Assembly: GCF_002803985.1 (NCBI RefSeq)
Contig: NZ_CP024963.1
Coordinates: 1 to 64,000 of the forward strand
DNA from: Williamsoniiplasma luminosum
GTDB taxonomy: Bacteria > Bacillota_I > Bacilli_A > Mycoplasmatales > Mycoplasmataceae
DNA length: 64,000 bases
Reading direction: 5' to 3'
Part shown: one piece after another, positions 57,007 through 64,000 of the stretch
Layout: each line of letters starts with the position of its first letter
Numbering within the stretch: position 1 is the first letter of the stretch
Position numbers and translations under genes: made by a program
The notes under the pieces: model-generated
The model's database searches: none
Seen by the model: only the letters and a program-made list of their open reading frames with translations
Told to the model about the DNA's origin: nothing

Positions 57007-57304
57007 AGTTTCCTTTAAAAATATTTTCTCATATTTACCTCAGTCTTAACAAAATTTTCCATTAAATATTTAGCTTTTTATTTTCATAATTTTTCAAAAA
57101 TATATACTGAAAAAGTGTTCTTATAAAAATTGGCACTGATGATTAAAAAAAGAAGTCCTAACATCTAGGGGTTTTGCCCTCGGAATGAATTGATCAGTAT
57201 TTATTGTCATTGGTTGAGATGCATGAAATAATTGAAAAGCAAGAAAAACTAGAACGCGAGTTCTTATAAATTAAAATTGGAAGTGGTTTTTATTTTGTCT
57301 GTTC
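57007..57304. other. Intergenic stretch with an insertion-element relic
   Basis: On the plus strand 57171-57268 reads *HLGVLPSEWIDQYLLSL then VEMHEIIEKQEKLEREFL*, which resembles the coiled C-terminal end of a transposase-type orfA, followed by the 22-bp IS-end-like sequence and the right 13-bp repeat. This assignment is tentative. The left half (57007-57120) should hold the MATE promoter. Confidence 0.4.
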
Positions 57305-58672
57305 TTAAAATAGTAAGTTGTTCGGTGTTCTTGGATATAACAAGACATCACGAATGTTAGCCACCCCAGTGATGTACATCAATAATCTTTCAAAACCCAA
57401 ACCAAAACCAGCAGATTTGAAGTAACCGTATTTTCTTAAATTTAAATATCAATCTAAACTTGATGGATCAATCCCCATCTCTTCACAACGCTTGATTAAT
57501 TTATCATAATCACCTTCACGTTCACTACCACCAACTAATTCGCCAATTCCCGGAACTAGTAAATCAACGGCTGCAACTGTTTGATGATCATCATTCAATT
57601 TCATGTAAAAAGCTTTAATATCTTTGGGATAATCAATTACAAAAGTTGGTGCTTGATTGATTACTTCACAAATGTAGCGTTCATGTTCTGTTGCTAAATC
57701 TAAACCAAATGCAATTTTATTTTCTTCAAATTGGTGTCCATTTTTAACTGCGTTTTGTAACAATTTGATTGCTTCAGAATAAGATGTGGTTTTGAATTTT
57801 GATTCAACCAAATTTTTAATTTTATCAATTAAACCAGCTTCTAAATTAGCATCTAAGAATTTGAATTCAGCATCGCATTTTTCAAAAACATAATTCACAG
57901 TGTACTTAATTAATGATTCAATCAGAACAATATTATCTTGTAAATCACTGAAAGCCACTTCAGGTTCAATCATTCAAAATTCAGCTGCATGTTTACTTGT
58001 GTTTGAGTTTTCAGCTCTGAAAGTTGGACCAAATGTATAAACTTTTTTAAACGCTTGAGCAAATGCTTCAGCATGTAATTGTCCCGAAACTGTTAATGTT
58101 GATTGTTTACCAAAAAAATCTTTTTCATACTTATCATCACCTCTGGTAGTGACTGTAAATGCTTCCCCAGCACCTTCAGCATCATTTCCGGTGATGATTG
58201 GTGTTTGAGCATAAATAAAGCCACGATCATTAAAATATTTATGAATTGCGAAAGCTAATTCTGAACGAATTTTATAAACGGCATTGAAGGTTTTGGTTCT
58301 TGCTCTTAGATGCGCGATCTCTCTTAAAAATTCTGGTGAATGTTCTTTTTTTTGCAATGGATAACTCTCCACAGCTTGATCTAATAATTCTATTTTATGA
58401 GCTGATAATTCAAAAGGTTGGCCTTTGGTTGGTGTTAATAACAATGTTCCTGTAATTTCAACAATTGAAGCAACTCTTGATTTGGTCCCATCTTCAAAAC
58501 CATCAATTCCTTCTTTGTAAACCACTTGCAAATCATCAAAACTAGTTCCGTCATTGATAACCATGAAACAAACATTTTTACCTTGTCGATTTGATCTAAC
58601 CCTTCCGATGATGCTGATTTCTTTGCCTTCTAATTTTGCAAAATCTTGATATATTTCTTGTAATTCCTTCAT
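57305..58672 (-). CDS. asnS: Asparaginyl-tRNA synthetase
   Basis: Charges tRNA-Asn. It has 455 residues. An OB-fold anticodon domain ([22 protein letters not shown]) precedes the class II core with motif 2 [22 protein letters not shown] and motif 3 [25 protein letters not shown] is the amino-acid site segment. TGA codons at 57974 and 57449 are Trp. AAGGAG precedes the ATG, eight bases after the hydrolase stop. Its presence means Asn-tRNA is made directly. Confidence 0.96.
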
Positions 58673-58680
58673 GTTTCTCC

Positions 58681-59808
58681 TTATTTTTCATTAGAAAAAT
58701 AGAATGTTTTAATTTCATATTTTTCTTCTTGATTATTTAAAATTGTATTTTGATCAATGCCCATTTTTTCTAATGCGTTGATGCTTATTTGTTTGTCAGT
58801 TCCGATCACTTTATTTTCAAATTTAATTCAGTGATATGTTTGAGATATCAAATGCTCTTTCAATGAAAAACCATGGGCTGAAAAATTATAAATTAAGATT
58901 TCATCATTTGGTGAAAACGATTTTCGATCAATGAATAAACGATAACTGTCTGTTGGTGGTGTGACTCAATCATTGGACCCATGTGTGAACAAGGTTGGAA
59001 TTGATGATTTTTTTCCATCTTTTTCATAAATTTTAAAGACATCAATTTCATTTCAATCTAAATTGGTTTCATCATTTTGAGATTGAATAATTCTATTTAT
59101 TCTTTGGGCAATGCGTTTTTTTCCAATTAATTTTTTGAAAAAAACATTTCTAATATGCAACAACAATGTTTGAATCGAACCATAAGTGACATCACTTATG
59201 GTAAATTTTAAGCGGTATTTTTTCATTAATTTTTCATCTTTTGCTTGAACAATATTTGCAACAAAAGCACCCATACTAATTCCTAATAATCCCAAGTGTT
59301 TATAACTCTTATTTTCATACAATCATTTCATGGCAGCCAACAGATCTTTTTGTTCCAAAATCCCCATTGTGACTGGTTGTTCTTTTTGACTATCACCATG
59401 ATTTCTAAAATCAAAAGCAAGAATATTATATCCCAATTCAATAAATGGTTTTGTTGAATATAACGCTCAATATTTATCTTCGCCAAAACCATGGCATGCA
59501 ATCATTCATTTATCACTGTTTTGATCTGTGATATATTGCATACCATGTAAAACCACATTATCATCAGTTGTAAATTTAAACGGAATCAAATTATCTGACA
59601 TTGATAATTGGAGTGATGGTTGCTTGAAAAGTTTTTTCATCACCTTGTTCATGCGTCTAATTTCTGGGTAAAAATAAATGTGTTTTTTTAATTTTTTGTT
59701 ACTCACACCACAAAAAAAAGTTCCAATTAAATTAAAAAATTTGATTAAATCTTTATTAATTTTTTTGAACATTTTTCGATAAATTCTTTTCTCAAAAAAA
59801 TTTTTCAT
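58681..59808 (-). CDS. Alpha/beta hydrolase, third member
   Basis: Predicted hydrolase of unknown substrate, 375 residues. After a basic N-terminus with a hydrophobic stretch, it shows WMIACHGFGEDK (oxyanion region), the nucleophile elbow GLLGISMGAF, an acid in LFTHGSNDWVTPP and the His in FSAHGF. It is a distant relative of the tandem pair at 16970-19083, not part of that duplication. It is co-transcribed with asnS. Several TGA codons are Trp. Confidence 0.86.
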
Positions 59809-59833
59809 GGATTCTCCTTGTATAAAAAAGATA

Positions 59834-59862
59834 AAAAATAATTTTTAGAAAAATTATTTTTT
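59834..59862 (-). terminator. Terminator of the RpiR-family gene
   Basis: The AT-only stem AATAATTTTT/AAAAATTATT overlaps the stop codon and runs into a U-tract on the minus strand. Being AT-only it is weak. Confidence 0.55.
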
Positions 59863-60633
59863 TGTAATGTGGTTATAGTGATAGATTAATAAATCATTGA
59901 AATAGTGGAATGGAACTGACTTAGAAAGTACGACTTCTTTATTTTCATCAACATTATCAATAACTAATGTATGAACCGAATCAGAGTTTTTTTGAATTTG
60001 AGGTGAAGGGATTCTTCCCGAAACGAAAACAACTTTTGCATTTTTATCTTTGATTCTGGTGATCACTTTTTCCAAATGCAATGATGTCCCATATTTTGTG
60101 TAAAAAATAAATAAATCACCTTTATCAGCATCTAAAACTCTTTGGTTAATTGTGTCTCAATCCGAGTCCAATAAAATGACTGGTAATTTTTGAGAATAAA
60201 AGAAATTAGCAAGCTCTGTTGTTGCCCCTCTTAAAACACTTTCTCAATAAACTATATACAATCGAGATGTATTTTTGATTAATTTCAATGTTTCAAACAT
60301 GACCTTTTTTTCAAGCAATGAATAGTTATGTTGAATCATACTAATGTATCCATTTGTTACATGTTCATCATTTTTAGAGATATCGATTTCAATCGCTTCT
60401 GCATCATTTGCCAATGAAATAGAAAAATCACGATATCCTTGAATATTCAATTTTTTCAGCAATCCGTAGATTGCTGAATAACCTGTTTCTACCTCTTGTG
60501 ATAAGGTTACAATTTTCATATTTGTTGCAACAATCATTTGTAAATTTTTCTTAATATAATCAACGATTTTTGTCTCACGAGTTGTTAATTTATTTTTATC
60601 AATTGTGGCTAATTTTCCAAGAAATGATCTCAT
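59854..60633 (-). CDS. MurR/RpiR-family transcriptional regulator
   Basis: Sugar-phosphate-responsive regulator, 259 residues. The N-terminal HTH_6 domain (about 18-75: TTRETKIVDYIKKNLQ…LSQEVETGYSAIYGLLKKLNIQGYRDFSISL) is followed by a SIS domain (about 115-230). TGA codons near 60241 and 60082 are Trp. Its targets are unknown; the ROK-GH1 operon 5 kb away is a candidate because RpiR proteins commonly control sugar genes. That link is inference. Confidence 0.88.
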
Positions 60634-60730
60634 TTTTTATACCGTTTTCTTTCTAATCATAAATTTATTTTATATGAAAATGGAAAATTTACCAATTTTT
60701 TTGCTGTTTTCTATTTATTTTTTCCATAAA

Positions 60731-61678
60731 CTATTTTTCGGTGAATTTAGCATATGCAAGTTGGGCCATCATGGCACCATTGTCAGTGCAATACTCAAAT
60801 TTAGGAATGATTGTTTTATGAATTTGATATTTTTTTCCCAATTCCATGATTGTGGTTCTAATTCGACTATTTGCCGACACCCCACCACCAACTGTTAAAG
60901 TTTGTGGTTTATATTCTTGAATTGCTCTTTCTAATTTCATCGCAATCACTTTTGTTGCTGCTTCTTGAAAAGAAGCACAAAAATCATTGATTTTAATCGG
61001 TTCTTGTTTTTGATTGAGATTATGAATCAAATTAATCGCTGCTGTTTTTAAGCCTGAGTATGAAAAATCATAACTTTGATCATTTTTACTCAAAGGTAAT
61101 TGGTAAGTTGGAGTTCCTAATTGAGCAAGTTTATCGACTTGTGGTCCACCAGGATAATCAAACCCCAGAACACGTGCCACCTTGTCATAACTTTCACCAA
61201 TTGCATCATCAATTGTTGAACCAATAATCTCAAAATTGTTGGGTGATTTCACTAATTCAATTTGGGTATGACCCCCACTTACAATCAAAGCAAGGACAGG
61301 GTAAACAAAATCATTGTCAATTGATGATGCGAAAATATGTCCTTCAATATGATCAAGCGGAACAATTGGAACATCTAAATATGTTCCAATTGTTTCAGCA
61401 ACCATTTTTCCGATAATTAATGATCCTAATAATCCAGGATTGGCAGTGTACGCGACTTGATCAATTGTGTTTCAATCAAGTTTAATTTTTTCTTGAACCT
61501 CATTTAAAACTCAATTGAGATTTTCTAAATGTAATCGGGCCGCCAATTCTGGAACCACGCCACCAAACTGTTTGTGGTTTTCAATTTGTGAAGAAACAAC
61601 GTTGCAAAGAATTTTATCATTTTCAATCACCCCAATTGAAAACTCATCACAACTTGATTCAATTGCTAATATTTTCAT
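60731..61678 (-). CDS. tsaD: tRNA N6-adenosine threonylcarbamoyltransferase
   Basis: Catalytic subunit for t6A37 formation on tRNAs that read ANN codons. It has 315 residues. Motifs are [15 protein letters not shown], the metal-binding [23 protein letters not shown] and [21 protein letters not shown] precedes the ATG. The last gene of this unit, it is 97 bp upstream of the RpiR-family gene. Confidence 0.96.
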
Positions 61679-61732
61679 AATAAAAACCTCCTAAGTATTA
61701 ATATCTTAACTTATTTTGAGATAATAGATATT

Positions 61733-62239
61733 ATGAATACTACTATCGATTTTAAAATGATTAAAAAAATAAACAATAAAGTTGCTTTGTGAATGGGAGC
61801 AGTGACTTTTTTTGTGTTAATTATTGCTTTGGTGATCATCGTTTCACTCCCAACCATTCATAAAAATCAACAAATCGTCATTTCTTTAAATTTGTTGATT
61901 AATTGTATTTTGATTTTAATCACCATTTTATTGATTGGTTGAAGCCAAATTATCACTTCATTTCTTTATCACCAAGTAAGTTATAAAGATCAAAATAATC
62001 AACAAATCATGCAAGAAAAATTTGAAATGAGTAAAATTTCACACATCACAATCATTACTGTTTTACTAATTATTACAACTCTTCAAATCGTAACGATGGG
62101 TTTGGTTGGTGAAAAATTTAGCAGTTTGTTATCAACATATTGATGAGTGATTGTTGTGTGTTTCTTTTGAAATGCTTTGATCACATATTTATCATTTGGT
62201 TTTAAAACTTATATGTACAATAATGCATTAAAAAAATAA
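61733..62239 (+). CDS. Small four-helix membrane protein, unknown
   Basis: 168 residues with four hydrophobic helices (about 19-43, 50-75, 105-125 and 135-155). Five TGA codons are read as Trp, so the gene is invisible under the standard code. It starts MNTTIDFKMIKKINNKVALW. No good Shine-Dalgarno sequence; a GATAAT box lies close upstream, divergent from tsaD. No motif recognised; the function is unknown. Confidence 0.7.
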
Positions 62240-62257
62240 GCACGAGCTTATTTTTTT
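62231..62257. terminator. Bidirectional terminator between the membrane protein and trmB
   Basis: The stem AAAAATAAGC/GCTTATTTTT with an ACGA loop has T-tracts on both strands and overlaps the stop codons of both convergent genes (62239 and 62248). Confidence 0.85.
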
Positions 62258-62913
62258 ACATTCTGAATGCGGTACATATTAATATTCTTATTTAATTGAT
62301 TAAATTTGGTTTCATATTCGGTTGGAATATTGCCGATTAAAAGTTTTTGATCATCATATAAATCTTTTGTTTCAACCAGTAATTTTCAATTTTTGGTTTC
62401 TTTTAATTGTTCTAAGCTAAATTCGAACAATCCATCATTATCAGTTTTTAGTTGTAAAATCCCATTGGGTTTTAAAATTTGGGAATAGATTTCTAAAAAA
62501 TTCACATGAGTTAATCGTTTTTTAGCATCCCTTGTTTTTGGTCAAGGATCTGAAAAGTTTAAATAAATTTGATCCACACTATTTGGTTCAAACATCATTA
62601 ATAAATTCTCGGCAAACTTATTTAAAAATTTTAAATTAGTCATCTTTTCTTTGCCTAATGTTTGAATCGCTTTTTTTAATGCAACCCCAACAACAGTCTT
62701 TTCTTTTTCCATTGCAATAAAATTAATGCCTGGATTTTGCAAAGCATTTTCAATCAGAAATTGCCCTTTACCAGAACCAATTTCAAGTGAAATTGGTTGT
62801 GAATTTTGGAAAAAATTTATCGAATTGATTTTTTTATCTTCTGTTCAATCAATCAAAAATTCAGCATGATTTTCTAAAAAATCATGAGTTCATTTCTTAT
62901 TTCTTAATCTCAT
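62248..62913 (-). CDS. trmB: tRNA (guanine-N7-)-methyltransferase
   Basis: Methylates G46 of tRNAs with S-adenosylmethionine. It has 221 residues. The SAM motif is [11 protein letters not shown], followed by [11 protein letters not shown] and the signature [18 protein letters not shown]; the C-terminal contact segment is [16 protein letters not shown] precedes the ATG and overlaps the mgtE stop. TGA codons at 62542 and elsewhere are Trp. Confidence 0.95.
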
Positions 62914-62922
62914 ATCAACCTC

Positions 62923-64000
62923 TTAAAAAAATGCTAATCCAATTCCAAAAAAGACAGAAATTGTAATGATGTCAATCACCAAAGTGATAAATGGACCTGT
63001 TGCATTTGCTGGGTCTATTTTCAAAGCTTTGGCAATAATTGGTGCTAATGTGGCAATGATTCCAGCCACCAGAATTGAAATCAAAATCGTGATTGAAGAA
63101 ACCCCAATTAGTTCTCAAACGATTGTGTTTATTTCTCCAACTTGAACAACATAAACAATTAGAAGTCGGACAATATTTACCACTATTAAAATTAGTGCCA
63201 CAAGCATGGTTGTGATAAATTCTTTCATTAGAAAAGTTTTAATGGTTTTTTTCTTCACTTCACGAAGTGTTAATGCCCGCATCATAATTGTTGCAGATTG
63301 GCTTCCGTAAAGACCAATCACCCCAGCAATCACAATCGCCATTGGAGCCAATAAAACAATTCCAATATATGCTTTAGAAGTGACTGGTAAACTAGTAACA
63401 TCACCAAGATATAAATTATAAAAAACCATTGTTAGAATTTGGGTAATGGTTCCTAAAACTAATAAAAGAACTAATCAAAGTGTTCTTGATTTAAACATTT
63501 TAAAAATGCTTAAATCAAAATAGTTTTGATCATCATGTTTAATTCCAGCCATTTTATTCATGTCTTCAGATGTTTCTTTTTCAATCACATCCACAATATC
63601 ATCAACTGTGATAATTCCGATCATTTTATTTGAATCATCAACCACAGGAATACTTGTGACATCATAACGTTTGAACATATTGGCCACTTCTTCTTGATCG
63701 GCTGTTGAATTGACATATAAAAGTCTAGTTTCCATAATCTCTTTGATTTTGGTTTTTGGGGAATTAAAAATCAAATCTTTTAATTCCACAAAACCTTTTA
63801 AATGACCATAATCATCTAACACAAATAACGTATCAATTGTTTCAAATTCTTCATGAATTTCTCGGACATATTTGATTGTTTTTTCAATTGAATCTTTCTC
63901 TTTGATTTCAATGAAATTCACAGTCATAATTCCACCAGCAGTGTCTTCTTCATACTTAAGAATGTTATTAATTTCTGCACGGATTTTAGGAGATGCTGCT
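62923..64000 (-). CDS. mgtE: Magnesium transporter MgtE (C-terminal part, runs off the window)
   Basis: Mg2+-gated channel or transporter. The visible C-terminal about 359 residues hold the end of the N domain (EIMETR-type linkers, KYEEDTAGGIMTVNF), two CBS domains (…LFVLDDYGHLKGFVELKDL and VTSIPVVDDSNKMIGIITVDDI) and five membrane helices with GVIGLYGSQSATIMMRALTL lining the pore. A TGA at 63430-63474 is Trp. The 5' end lies beyond the right edge, so the start and length are unknown. Confidence 0.95.

Larger units (their letters stand above)
55308..57293. mobile_element. IS30-associated segment bracketed by 13-bp direct repeats
   Basis: The 13-mer AAGTGGTTTTTAT stands at 55308-55320 and 57281-57293. 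Between them lie an IS30 transposase remnant, a MATE gene and a relic frame. A second shared 22-bp stretch (TTATAAATTAAAATTGG plus AAGTG) is at 55317-55338 and 57264-57285, in the same orientation, and looks like an IS end. Removing the segment would restore an uninterrupted bgl-to-asnS junction. Direct orientation of the ends is odd for a single IS, so the history is likely composite. Confidence 0.5.

Noticed and set aside
58673-58680. T-box leader upstream of asnS
   Set aside because: Only eight bases separate asnS from the upstream hydrolase gene.

Overview
The window is AT-rich, and many open frames are interrupted only by TGA. These frames join into normal-length proteins when TGA is read as tryptophan, as seen in ligA, asnS, pcrA, gatB and lpdA. 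This is genetic code 4, so the source is a Mollicute. Two lipoproteins with a lipobox, no cell-wall genes in view, a PyrR-controlled pyrimidine operon, duplicated ROK kinases and a GH1 6-phospho-beta-glucosidase suggest the Spiroplasma/Entomoplasma/Mesoplasma group; that placement is inference. No rRNA, CRISPR array, prophage or replication origin was seen. All coordinates of multi-fragment genes below were rebuilt by reading through TGA.

Layout. 1-5186: two large repetitive surface lipoproteins (minus). The first is frameshifted in its 64-residue repeats. The second carries about eleven copies of a roughly 70-residue unit. 5413-15309: one long minus-strand operon, nox-lplA-pdhA-pdhB-pdhC-lpdA-pta-ackA, which takes pyruvate to acetate and ATP, includes lipoate attachment, and reoxidises NADH with O2. 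15495-19083: an APC permease (plus) facing a tandem pair of alpha/beta hydrolases (minus) that share a duplicated terminator. 19159-24296: pyrR-B-C-D-F-E (minus) behind a PyrR-type attenuator. 24407-28513: AEC transporter, two Cof-type HAD phosphatases, proC and trxA. 28645-32186: seven tRNAs in three groups, a GlpX phosphatase and a HAAS-domain membrane protein. 32206-35586: folD with divergent ktrB/ktrA potassium uptake genes.

35612-36985: a cobalamin riboswitch with its own terminator, followed by an ECF S-component and a DUF4430-like protein, forming a probable vitamin B12 uptake unit. 37130-37954: a broken membrane-protein gene. 38109-43302: gatCAB and ligA. 43373-47639: a large polytopic membrane protein, an RluC/D-type pseudouridine synthase, a CPBP protease and HPr. 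47743-51616: pcrA, an RDD membrane protein and a family 2 glycosyltransferase. 51839-55275: two tandem ROK kinases and a GH1 6-phospho-beta-glucosidase (plus). 55308-57293: a segment bracketed by 13-bp direct repeats that holds an IS30 transposase remnant and a MATE exporter. 57305-64000: asnS, a third hydrolase, an RpiR regulator, tsaD, a small membrane protein (plus), trmB and the C-terminal part of mgtE, which runs off the right edge.

Metabolically the window describes a fermentative parasite or commensal. Beta-glucosides and pyruvate feed acetate and ATP production, pyrimidines are made under PyrR control without carAB or pyrK in the operon, and vitamin B12 appears to be scavenged. Strongest leads for follow-up: the riboswitch/ECF/DUF4430 unit, the repeat lipoproteins (including a frameshift in the repeat array), the IS30-bracketed MATE segment, and the pyr operon lacking its usual electron-transfer partner.
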